Source: Streptomyces sp. SCUT-3
GTDB taxonomy: Bacteria > Actinomycetota > Actinomycetes > Streptomycetales > Streptomycetaceae
Length of the DNA stretch: 64,000 bases
Direction: 5' to 3'
Assembly (NCBI RefSeq): GCF_014083985.1
Contig: NZ_CP046907.1
Coordinates: forward strand, 1,124,501-1,188,500
The notes below the pieces were generated by a model, which made no database searches, was not told the origin of the DNA, and was given only the letters and a program-made list of their open reading frames with translations. Below, one piece after another: positions 8,572-15,801 of the stretch (positions are counted from its first letter, which is position 1; each line of letters opens with the position of its first letter). A program made the translations under genes and the position numbers.

Positions 8572-10142
8572 TGCGGCGGGTTGCCGTGCTTGCGCAGCGG
8601 CAGGTCGGCGTGTTTGGCGCGCAGCATCGCCAGGGCCCGGACGAGGACCGAGCGGGTCTCGCGCGGGTCGATGACGTCGTCGACCAGGCCGCGCTCGGCG
8701 GCGTAGTAAGGGTGCATGAGTTCGCTCCTGTACTCCTTGATGCGCTGGGCCCGTACGGCCTCCTGGTCGTCCGCGGCGCTGATCTCCCGGCGGAAGATGA
8801 CGTTGGCGGCCCCCTCCGCGCCCATGACCGCGATCTCGTTGCCGGGCCAGGCCAGTGCGAGATCGGCACCGACGGAGCGGGAGTCCATGACGATGTAGGC
8901 ACCTCCGTACGCCTTGCGCATGACGAGGGAGACGCGGGGGACGGTGGCGTTGCAGTACGCGTAGAGGAGCTTGGCGCCGTGCCGGATGATGCCGTGGTGC
9001 TCCTGGTCGACGCCCGGGAGGAAGCCCGGCACGTCGACCAGCGTGACGAGCGGGATGTTGAAGGCGTCGCAGAGCTGGATGAAGCGGGCCGCCTTCTCCG
9101 ACGACTTGATGTCCAGGACACCTGCCAGGGCAGCGGGCTGGTTGGCGACGACGCCGACCACATGGCCGTCCAGCCGCGCCAGCGAGCACACGATGTTGGG
9201 CGCCCAGCCCGCGTGGACCTCCAGGTGCTCTCCGTCGTCGACGATCTCCTCGATGACCGCGCGGACGTCGTAGGACCGGCCCGGTTCCGCGGGGACGATG
9301 TCCAGCAGCGCGTCGGTGCGCCGGTCCACGGGGTCGTCGCAGGACCGGGCGGGGGCGAGCTCGCGGTTGTTCGACGGCAGCAGGGAGAGCAGGAAGCGGA
9401 CCTCCTCCAGGCAGTTCTCCTCGTCCTCGTGGAGGAAGTGGGCGACGCCGGAGGACCGTGCGTGCACCTCGGCTCCGCCCAGACCGTTGTGGGTGATCTC
9501 TTCTCCCGTGACGGCACGGACCACCTCCGGTCCGGTGATGAACATCTGGGAGGTGTCGCGCACCATGAACACGAAGTCGGTCAGGGCGGGAGAGTAGGCG
9601 GCGCCGCCGGCGCAGGGCCCCAGCATGACGCTGATCTGCGGGACGACTCCCGACGCCCTGGTGTTGCGCTGGAAGATGCCCCCGTACCCGGCGAGCGCGG
9701 TGACCCCCTCCTGGATCCTGGCCCCGGCCCCGTCGTTGAGGCTCACGAGCGGCGCCCCAGCTGCCAGTGCCATGTCCATGACCTTGTGGATCTTCTGCGC
9801 GTGGGCCTCCCCCAGCGCGCCGCCGAAGACCCGGAAGTCGTGGGCGTAGACGAAGACGGTCCGTCCGTGCACCGTTCCCCAGCCGGCGACCACGCCGTCT
9901 CCGTAGGGCTTCTTGCCCTCCATCCCAAAACCGGTGGCCCGGTGCCGTCGCAGCGGTTCCACTTCGGTGAACGAGCCCTCGTCCAGCAGCAGCCCGATAC
10001 GCTCGTGCGCCGTCAGCTTGTTGCGTTCGTGCTGGCGCCGGGTGGCCTCCGGGTCGGGTCCTTCGTGGGCCGACGCCTTCAGCGCGGCCAGTTCGTCCAG
10101 CGGATCCGGCAGCTCCGCCTGTCGGGCGTCGGCGATCGGCAC
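8568..10142 (-). CDS. accB: Acetyl/propionyl-CoA carboxylase beta (carboxyltransferase) subunit
   Basis: The protein (524 residues, normal for the family) transfers CO2 from carboxybiotin to acetyl- or propionyl-CoA. It has the two crotonase-like halves of biotin-dependent carboxyltransferases. Oxyanion-hole segments are visible as MLGPCAGGAAYSPAL in the N-half and MRKAYGGAYIVM in the C-half. The residue that sets acetyl versus propionyl preference lies in VDVPGFLPGVDQEHHG. The GTG at 10142 follows GGGGG at a 7-base spacing. Context (type II PKS, adjacent epsilon subunit) favours malonyl-CoA production for the polyketide. Confidence 0.93.
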   Translation of the reverse strand: MPIADARQAELPDPLDELAALKASAHEGPDPEATRRQHERNKLTAHERIGLLLDEGSFTEVEPLRRHRATGFGMEGKKPYGDGVVAGWGTVHGRTVFVYAHDFRVFGGALGEAHAQKIHKVMDMALAAGAPLVSLNDGAGARIQEGVTALAGYGGIFQRNTRASGVVPQISVMLGPCAGGAAYSPALTDFVFMVRDTSQMFITGPEVVRAVTGEEITHNGLGGAEVHARSSGVAHFLHEDEENCLEEVRFLLSLLPSNNRELAPARSCDDPVDRRTDALLDIVPAEPGRSYDVRAVIEEIVDDGEHLEVHAGWAPNIVCSLARLDGHVVGVVANQPAALAGVLDIKSSEKAARFIQLCDAFNIPLVTLVDVPGFLPGVDQEHHGIIRHGAKLLYAYCNATVPRVSLVMRKAYGGAYIVMDSRSVGADLALAWPGNEIAVMGAEGAANVIFRREISAADDQEAVRAQRIKEYRSELMHPYYAAERGLVDDVIDPRETRSVLVRALAMLRAKHADLPLRKHGNPPQ

Positions 10143-10206
10143 GGCCGGGTCCCCCTTTCTGTGCGTGAAGCCTCGTGGCGCGGGCGGCTCGGGCGGTGTC
10201 CGGGTG

Positions 10207-11142
10207 TCAGAGGGCGGCTTCGGCGTGTCGTCCCGCGTGTTCCAGGGTCGCGAGGCTGTTCCCGCCCAGCGCGCTCCGCAGGTACGAGCGGGCCTCGGCG
10301 ATGCCGGCGCCCGCGCCCAGCACGGCGGTGACGTTCGCGGGGTCGACGACCGCGGTGTGCCGAGAGGTGGCGGTGGTGACCCCGTCCCCGTCCTCCGCCA
10401 GTTCCCAGCTGCCGATGTGCAGCGACATCAGAGCCGGCAGGTGTGTCTGCTTGTAGACGATCCGGTGGGGTGGCAGGCACACGCGGACGGACTCCGTGGT
10501 GTGGGTGGAGCCGTCCTTGGTGCGGGTGTGCATCCGGAGTCTCTGGATGCCGGGGGTGGTCTCGTCCAGTTCGACCTCGGCGACGTGCGGCAGCCGCGCG
10601 GACCAGTGCTGTGCCTCGTTGAGGAAGGCGTAGACCGCCTCCGCCGGGGCATCGACACGGAGCGTGTCCTCGAAGGTGACGGTCCGCGCGGCCAGGTCGT
10701 TCGCCTGCTCGGCGCCGTCCTTCAGAGCGGCCAGCTCCGCCCGGCTGTTGCGGTCCACGACCTCGTCGAGCCAGGTGAGGCTGTCGGGGGCGTCCTCCAC
10801 AGCCCGGTAGCCGTGGAGGAGGCGCACCCGGGAAGTGCCGGGGCCGGCGGGCTCGACGATCCACGAACCGCTCATGGCCGCCGCCGGGGGGAAGGGCTCC
10901 TCCTGACGGAAGTCGATCCGCAACGCGTCCGGGTCCGAACGACGGTGCGAAGTCCAGGACTTCACCCCGTCGCCCACAGTGGCCCAGATCCGCAGCCGCT
11001 CCTCGCCGTCACCGCGCCAAAGGTGGTCCACGAACACCGTCGGCGGGAACAGCCTGGGCCAGTTCGCGACATCCTCCACCAGCCGGTAGACCGTCCGGGG
11101 GGCGGCACGGACCAGGATCTCGTGCTCGACCTCGCGCTGCAT
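10207..11142 (-). CDS. Didomain polyketide aromatase/cyclase (ActVII-like)
   Basis: The 311-residue protein has two START/SRPBCC-like domains. The first covers residues about 1-145 and begins HEILVRAAPRTVYRLVEDVANWPRLFPP. The second covers about 155-305 and begins DTLRVDAPAEAVYAFLNEAQHWSARLPHV. Didomain enzymes of this kind catalyse first-ring cyclisation and aromatisation of KR-reduced chains. That agrees with the ActIII-type KR in the same operon. The ATG at 11142 follows GAGGAGAGGAG. It is second in the operon, 36 bases after the ACP stop. Confidence 0.94.
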   Translation of the reverse strand: MQREVEHEILVRAAPRTVYRLVEDVANWPRLFPPTVFVDHLWRGDGEERLRIWATVGDGVKSWTSHRRSDPDALRIDFRQEEPFPPAAAMSGSWIVEPAGPGTSRVRLLHGYRAVEDAPDSLTWLDEVVDRNSRAELAALKDGAEQANDLAARTVTFEDTLRVDAPAEAVYAFLNEAQHWSARLPHVAEVELDETTPGIQRLRMHTRTKDGSTHTTESVRVCLPPHRIVYKQTHLPALMSLHIGSWELAEDGDGVTTATSRHTAVVDPANVTAVLGAGAGIAEARSYLRSALGGNSLATLEHAGRHAEAAL

Positions 11143-11178
11143 GATGCGACTCCTCTCCTCCGCGTGCGGTACCGCACG

Positions 11179-11448
11179 TCAGGCGGACTTGGCCCCGTTG
11201 AGCTCGGCCTCGACCAGGGCCAGCAGGGCGCGGGGGGTGGTGGCGTGGGCGAACTCGGCCTCGTCGAACGTGATGCCGCACTCGCGCTCGATCAGGCTGC
11301 TGGTCTCCAGGAGGGCGAGCGAGTCGTAGCCGAGGTCCGTGAACTCGGTGTCGAGGGTGCCGCGGTCCAGGTCGGTGCCGTCGTCCGCACCGGCTCCTTC
11401 GCGGAGGAGGCGCTTCAGGTCGTCAAAAGTGAACTGCTCAGCAGGCAT
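11179..11448 (-). CDS. Acyl carrier protein of the type II PKS
   Basis: This 89-residue carrier protein has the phosphopantetheine attachment Ser in LGYDSLALLE (residue about 42) and the polyketide-ACP style second half (TPRALLALVEAEL). It carries the growing polyketide between KS-alpha/beta, KR and cyclases. It is first in the operon, preceded by about 180 bases of leader and a recognisable promoter. In most type II clusters the ACP directly follows KS-alpha and KS-beta. Here KS-alpha is about 10 kb away at the operon's other end. Confidence 0.93.
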   Translation of the reverse strand: MPAEQFTFDDLKRLLREGAGADDGTDLDRGTLDTEFTDLGYDSLALLETSSLIERECGITFDEAEFAHATTPRALLALVEAELNGAKSA

Positions 11449-11635
11449 GGCCGGCCTTTCGAAGGTTCGGTGAAATGGTGAAATTCGGGAGCCCGACGCA
11501 GAAGCGCGCTGCCGCGCCCGGCGCAGTCAGAACAAGGTGCACGCAAAGAGGCGCGTCAGCACCCGAGAAATTCGGCGTCCGCGAGCGAGTGCCGCCCCGC
11601 AGTGCCCGTCCGACCCGCGGTGGAGCGCCGAATCG

Positions 11636-11665
11636 ATTATGTTCGGCCGACTTCCGGAAAGTCAA
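11636..11665 (-). promoter_or_regulatory. Predicted promoter of the ACP-led PKS/sugar operon
   Basis: On the minus strand a -35 hexamer TTGACT (11665-11660) and a -10 hexamer CATAAT (11641-11636) are separated by 18 bases. The start of transcription would be near 11629, giving a leader of about 180 bases before the ACP. The leader holds a close direct repeat TTTCACC-A-TTTCACC (about 11470-11485) near the ACP ribosome site. The 401-base gap 11449-11849 contains no gene. It holds this promoter and the hairpin at 11732-11769. I could not see clear 11-base-spaced heptamer repeats for SARP binding, though a SARP gene is adjacent. Confidence 0.55.
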
Positions 11666-11731
11666 GGACACCGCAGAATAATTCCGGGGCCTTCCGCCGC
11701 CGGACCATTCATTTTCACGGAAACACCTGCG

Positions 11732-11769
11732 GCCGGCATTCACGCACCACGAAATGCGTGAATGCCGGC
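11732..11769 (-). terminator. 15-bp hairpin downstream of the SARP gene
   Basis: A perfect 15-bp stem (11732-11746 with 11755-11769; arm GCCGGCATTCACGCA) has an 8-base loop. It lies 80 bases after the SARP stop and upstream of the ACP promoter. It has no T run, which is common for Streptomyces terminators. It may instead or also be an operator, since it lies within about 70 bases upstream of the -35 at 11665. Confidence 0.55.
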
Positions 11770-11849
11770 TGCGACGGCTCCGGTCGCCCCTCCCCGGGGC
11801 GGGACCGCCGGCCCCCGGCGGACGGACGGCCTCAGGCGGACGGACGGCC

Positions 11850-12656
11850 TCAGGCCGTCGTGTAGAGGTCCCAGTCGAACGTCCCGACGGAGGGCTCGGA
11901 CGGGCTGGCGGCGAGAACCTCCAGCTGGAGGCGCTGAAGCACCGAGGAGGGCTCCAGGCCGAGTTCCTCGCTGAGGATGCGGCGCAGCCCCTGGTACGCC
12001 TGCAACGCCTCGGCCCGACGCCCCGAACGGTGCAGCGCATCGATGAGCTGCCCGTGGAACCACTCGTTGAACGGGTAGGTCGCCACCAGTTCCCGCAGTT
12101 CGGGGATGGATTCGCGGTAGCGCCCCAGGCGCCGGCCGGTCTCGATGCGCAGTTCCAGGGCCCGGATGCGCAATTCCTCCAGGCGCACGATGCGCCCCTT
12201 GAGCACCCGGCCGGTCGGCACGTCGGACAGGGCCGGGCCGCGCCACAGCACGAACGCCTGCTGCAACAGCTCCCCGGCCTGTTCGGCGTCACCGCGGTTG
12301 AGCGCCGACTGGCTCTTGGTCACGAGCCGTTCGAATTCGGTGACGTCCACCCGGTGGCCGGACACGTCGGCCATGTACCCCTGCGACTGGGTCACCAGCA
12401 GGGACCGGCCCGCACCCACGGCCCCCTCCTCCTCCAATAATTTCCGGGCGTGGTAGACGTACGTCTGGAGGGTGGTCGTCGCACTCCGCGGCGGCTCGTC
12501 CCCCCACAGTTCCTGGATGAGGGAATCGGTACTGGCAATCTCGCCGGGCCGGGTCAGCAGGACACTCAGCGTCTGCCGCACCTTCGGCATGCCCGGAGAA
12601 ATTCTGCCTCCATTGTCGTTGACGATTTCAAATGGTCCGATGAGATTGAATTGCAC
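11850..12656 (-). CDS. SARP-family pathway activator
   Basis: This is a 268-residue Streptomyces antibiotic regulatory protein of the ActII-ORF4/RedD size class. The N-terminal OmpR-like winged helix (residues about 1-100, ending TLQTYVYHARKLL) is followed by a bacterial transcriptional activation domain (about 100-260). SARPs bind direct repeats near the -35 region and recruit RNA polymerase to biosynthetic operons. The obvious target is the ACP-led operon that begins downstream on the same strand. The GTG at 12656 follows GGGGAGG. Several rare-looking A/T-rich codons near the start (for example in QFNLIGPFEIVNDNGG) contrast with neighbouring genes. Confidence 0.93.
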   Translation of the reverse strand: MQFNLIGPFEIVNDNGGRISPGMPKVRQTLSVLLTRPGEIASTDSLIQELWGDEPPRSATTTLQTYVYHARKLLEEEGAVGAGRSLLVTQSQGYMADVSGHRVDVTEFERLVTKSQSALNRGDAEQAGELLQQAFVLWRGPALSDVPTGRVLKGRIVRLEELRIRALELRIETGRRLGRYRESIPELRELVATYPFNEWFHGQLIDALHRSGRRAEALQAYQGLRRILSEELGLEPSSVLQRLQLEVLAASPSEPSVGTFDWDLYTTA

Positions 12657-12691
12657 GTGCTTGCCTCCCCGTTTCTTGGAGTTTTGCGCCG

Positions 12692-12721
12692 ATCATAAGC
12701 ACAAGCATTCACGGACCCCAA
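12692..12721 (-). promoter_or_regulatory. Predicted promoter of the SARP gene
   Basis: On the minus strand TTGGGG (12721-12716) and TATGAT (12697-12692) are separated by 18 bases, about 36 bases before the GTG start. The 137-base gap from the upstream metallo-beta-lactamase-fold gene is AT-richer than its surroundings. The SARP therefore probably has its own promoter rather than depending only on read-through. Confidence 0.45.
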
Positions 12722-12793
12722 CCGATTGGCACCGGAACTGTCAGGTCTCGCAGCGGGGCCGTCGCGGCGGTGCGGACCCCACTGCGCCGGCCC

Positions 12794-13711
12794 TCATGCT
12801 CGGCACTCGGGCAAGCTGCCGTGGTACTCCACCATGTCCGCGAACATGGCCGGTACGTCCAGCACCGCACCGGGTTCCGCCCCCCGGGCCTCGGCGCAGG
12901 CACGGTGCAGGTTGGGGACCAGCCGCTCGGCGTCGAGCAGCTCGGCCCATTCCCCCAGGTCGGCGGCGCGGGCGGCCTCCAGCGGTGAGAGGCCGGCCGC
13001 CACCGCGTCCGCGGCGAGGTCCCGCACCCACCCGAGGTACCGCTCCGCGGTGTCCAGCAGTTCAGGTCCCGCCACGGGACCGTGACCGGCCACGACGGTG
13101 CGCGGTCCGAGCGACCGCAGCCGCGCCACCGCGTCCAGGGAACCGCTGACCGAGCCCATCAGGCAGAACGGGGTCGCCCCCGACATCAGCAGGTCTCCCG
13201 CGAACAGCACACGCTGCTCCGGCAGCCACACCACCGTGTCGACCGCCGTGTGGGCCGGCCCCAGCGCGATCAGCTCGACGGCGGCGCCGGCCACGTGCAG
13301 CGTCATGCGGTCGCGGTACGTGAGGGTGGGCAGCTCCACGGAGACGTCGCCCCACTCGACGTCCGGCCAGAGAGTCGTCAGGTGAAGGCCCACCGCCGCC
13401 ATCTCGGCCCGCGTCCGTTCATGGGAGATGATCACCGCCCGGTCGGCGAAGACGGAGTTGCCGAAGGTGTGGTCGCCGTGGGAGTGGGTGTTGACGACGA
13501 AGGCGGGGGGCCGGGGGGTGACCGAGGCGACGGCGGTCCGCAGTGCCCGGGCCCGAGCCTCGGTCGCCGCGGTGTCGACCAGCAGTGACCGCCCTTCCGC
13601 GACGACCAGGCCCGCGTTGTTCAGGCACCAGCCGCCGTCCGGCTGGACGTAGGCGAACACCCCGTCCGCCACCTCCTCCAGGCGCGGCGTCCCGGTGTCG
13701 GGGTTCACCAT
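12794..13711 (-). CDS. Metallo-beta-lactamase-fold hydrolase, ActIV-like cyclase/thioesterase
   Basis: The 305-residue protein carries the metal motif THSHGDH (residues about 79-85), a second His in LGPAHTAVD, the Asp in FAGDLLM and a final His in VAGHGPV. MBL-fold enzymes of this length in aromatic PKS clusters include ActIV, which closes the second ring and releases the chain from the ACP. That role fits the KR and didomain aromatase found here. A resistance or unrelated hydrolase role cannot be excluded. The ATG at 13711 overlaps the stop of the F420-type oxidoreductase by 7 bases. Confidence 0.8.
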   Translation of the reverse strand: MVNPDTGTPRLEEVADGVFAYVQPDGGWCLNNAGLVVAEGRSLLVDTAATEARARALRTAVASVTPRPPAFVVNTHSHGDHTFGNSVFADRAVIISHERTRAEMAAVGLHLTTLWPDVEWGDVSVELPTLTYRDRMTLHVAGAAVELIALGPAHTAVDTVVWLPEQRVLFAGDLLMSGATPFCLMGSVSGSLDAVARLRSLGPRTVVAGHGPVAGPELLDTAERYLGWVRDLAADAVAAGLSPLEAARAADLGEWAELLDAERLVPNLHRACAEARGAEPGAVLDVPAMFADMVEYHGSLPECRA

Positions 13712-14727
13712 GACCGGACCGCCTCGGCACAGGCCTTCAGAATGCCCAGGCGCCCCTCGGGCGTGGTGGTCGCGGCCGAGACCATGATGCCCAGGGTCGT
13801 CACCCCCGCCTCCGCGTACTCCCGCATCCGGCCGGCGATCCGCTCGGTGGGGCCGATGAGCGCCGTGCGGTCGATGAGTTCCAGCGGGACGTGGGCCTCG
13901 GCCGCGCGGCGGTCACCGTCGCCCAGGCACCGGACCACTCGCTCGATCTCCGCGCCGAATCCCAGCCGTCGGGCCAGGGAGCAGTAGAAGTTGGTCGCCG
14001 GGTCGCCGATCCCCATCAGGTAGCAGTACTGGGGCCGGAGTTGGTCCGCCGCGCGTTCCAGGTCGTCGGCCACGGCGGTCGGCAGCGAGGGCAGAACCTC
14101 GAAGCCCTCCATCGACAGGCCCCGGACGGCCCGGCCCTCCGCGATCCTGCCGACCGCCTCGCGCACCATCCCGGGCGAGGTGAACACACCGAGCCACCCG
14201 TCGGCGATCTCTCCCGCCAACCGCAGGTTGGCCGGGCCGACGGCCGCCAGGTAGACGGGCAGGTCGGGGCGGTGCCCCTCGGTGAACAGGTGCAGGGGAG
14301 CCGCGGCCCGGCCGGCGCTCGGAAGGACGAAGTGATCGCCCCGGTAGGTGACCGGCCCTCCCCGCAGGGCCTCCCGGACGATCTCCACGTACTCGCGCGT
14401 CCGCGCCAGCGGCCGCTCGAACGGCACCCCGTACCACCCTTCGGAGACGTCCGGGTTCGACACCCCCAGACCGAGCCGGAAGCGCCCCTGCGACAGCATG
14501 TCCAAGGTGGCGGCGGTCAGCGCCGTGGTGGCCGGCGGCCGGGCGGGGATCTGCATCACGGCCGACCCCAGGGCGATGCGCCGGGTGCGGGCCGCCACCG
14601 CTCCCAGGACGCCGGGCGCATCGCTGCGGTAGCCCTCCGGAGCCAGGGCCAGGTCGAACCCGAGCTCCTCGGCGGCCTCGGCCAGCACCACGGCGTCCTT
14701 CGCCGACAGGTTCACTGCGAGCTTCAT
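13705..14727 (-). CDS. LLM-class (F420-dependent type) oxidoreductase
   Basis: This 340-residue TIM-barrel protein of the luciferase-like family contains the typical segments ALGSAVMQIPARPPATTA (residues about 52-69), QGRFRLGLGVSNPDVSEGWYG and PVYLAAVGPANLRLAGEIADGW. Actinobacterial members of this subgroup usually use coenzyme F420 to reduce C=C or C=O bonds or for hydride transfer. A tailoring reduction on the polyketide or the sugar is plausible. It sits 13 bases downstream of an SDR and overlaps the MBL-fold gene, so the three are probably co-transcribed. Confidence 0.88.
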   Translation of the reverse strand: MKLAVNLSAKDAVVLAEAAEELGFDLALAPEGYRSDAPGVLGAVAARTRRIALGSAVMQIPARPPATTALTAATLDMLSQGRFRLGLGVSNPDVSEGWYGVPFERPLARTREYVEIVREALRGGPVTYRGDHFVLPSAGRAAAPLHLFTEGHRPDLPVYLAAVGPANLRLAGEIADGWLGVFTSPGMVREAVGRIAEGRAVRGLSMEGFEVLPSLPTAVADDLERAADQLRPQYCYLMGIGDPATNFYCSLARRLGFGAEIERVVRCLGDGDRRAAEAHVPLELIDRTALIGPTERIAGRMREYAEAGVTTLGIMVSAATTTPEGRLGILKACAEAVRSW

Positions 14728-14740
14728 GCGTACGTGCCTC

Positions 14741-15499
14741 TCAGATCAGCCGGGCGCCGCCGTCGACGGGCAGCACCGCTCCGGTCATGTGGCTCATGCG
14801 CAGCACCGCCCAGACGGCCTCGGCCACGTCGGTGTCGGCCCCCACCCTCCGCAGCGGGGTGTCGCTTCGGACCTTCTCCGCCACCTTCTCGAAGAACGGA
14901 TCCCCCTCGGTCCACGGGGTCCGGGTCAGGGCCGGTGCCACCGCGTTCACCCGGACGTCCGGGCCGAGCGCCGCGGCCAGCAGCCGCGTCATGTGGTTGA
15001 GGGCCGCCTTGCTGACCGCGTACGGGATCGAACTGCCCACCGGCCGGTCGCCGGCGACCGAGGAGATGTTGACGACGTTTCCGGGGCCTGCCTCGGCGAG
15101 GTGGGGGGCCGCGGCCGAGGTCACCTGCCAGGTGCCGACGACGTTGACCCCGAGGATCTCCCGCCAGACCTCCGGCGTCGCCGCGGCGATGTCGGAGTGC
15201 GCGATCACCCGGGTGGTGCCGGCGCAGTTGACGAGGACGTCCAGCCGGCCGTGGCGCTCCACCACGGTGTCGACCAGCCGGGCCGCCTGCGCCTCGTCCG
15301 AGACGTCGGCCCGGACGTAGGACGCGTCGGGCAGCGACGCGGCGAACGCGGCGCCTTGTTCGGCGGAGCGCGAAGAGTTGACGACCACGCACATTCCCTC
15401 GGCGCTGAGCCGGGCGGCGATGGCGGCGCCGATCCCGGACGACGATCCGGTCACGAGGGCTACCTGCTGTCGGGGCACGGGAAGCGCAACCTCCTTCAT
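14741..15499 (-). CDS. SDR-family oxidoreductase
   Basis: This classical short-chain dehydrogenase (252 residues) has TGSSSGIG (about residues 17-24), NCAG, NISSVAGD with the catalytic Ser and YAVSK with the catalytic Tyr/Lys. It resembles 3-oxoacyl-ACP reductase/FabG-type tailoring enzymes rather than the ActIII group. It could reduce a side-chain keto group of the polyketide. It is the first gene of a minus-strand unit (SDR, LLM oxidoreductase, MBL-fold) and diverges from the exporter gene. A later in-frame GTG (residue 4) is an alternative start. Confidence 0.88.
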   Translation of the reverse strand: MKEVALPVPRQQVALVTGSSSGIGAAIAARLSAEGMCVVVNSSRSAEQGAAFAASLPDASYVRADVSDEAQAARLVDTVVERHGRLDVLVNCAGTTRVIAHSDIAAATPEVWREILGVNVVGTWQVTSAAAPHLAEAGPGNVVNISSVAGDRPVGSSIPYAVSKAALNHMTRLLAAALGPDVRVNAVAPALTRTPWTEGDPFFEKVAEKVRSDTPLRRVGADTDVAEAVWAVLRMSHMTGAVLPVDGGARLI

Positions 15500-15646
15500 G
15501 GGTCACCCGCGGTCCCCGAGGGGCACGCGGTCGCCGGGGCCTACGGGAACCGCAGTCCGGCGGGGCTGCCCCAGACTGTCCGGCACCCTGCTCGAAAGGA
15601 GATCCAGGACGCGTCCCGGAGCGCTCGACGCCGGAGTGGAGCGCCC

Positions 15647-15677
15647 TTGACCTCAACCGCTGTTCATGTTCCAGGAT
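15647..15677 (+). promoter_or_regulatory. MerR/SoxR-type promoter-operator, copy 1 (exporter)
   Basis: TTGACC (15647-15652) and CAGGAT (15672-15677) are separated by 19 bases. The spacer holds TCAAC-N4-GTTCA, so the left half reads CCTCAA as in SoxR boxes. The same architecture occurs at 18306-18336 and 20124-20094. It faces the MFS exporter gene, with about 120 bases to its TTG start. The 302-base divergent gap 15500-15801 otherwise shows no gene. Confidence 0.7.
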
Positions 15678-15801
15678 CTGCGACGGAGAACGCGGACGCC
15701 GTGACGGCCAGGAGGGACACCGGGCGCGCCGCGTGACCGGGCCGGGGGCCTGCGCCCTCCGCCCGAACTTCCGTCCTTCCCCGCCGAACCTGGAGGCCCC
15801 G

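Noticed and set aside
11666-11730. SARP-binding heptamer repeats upstream of the ACP promoter
   Set aside because: CGGAA-like repeats are present but their spacing (10 and 13) does not fit the usual 11- or 22-base periodicity.
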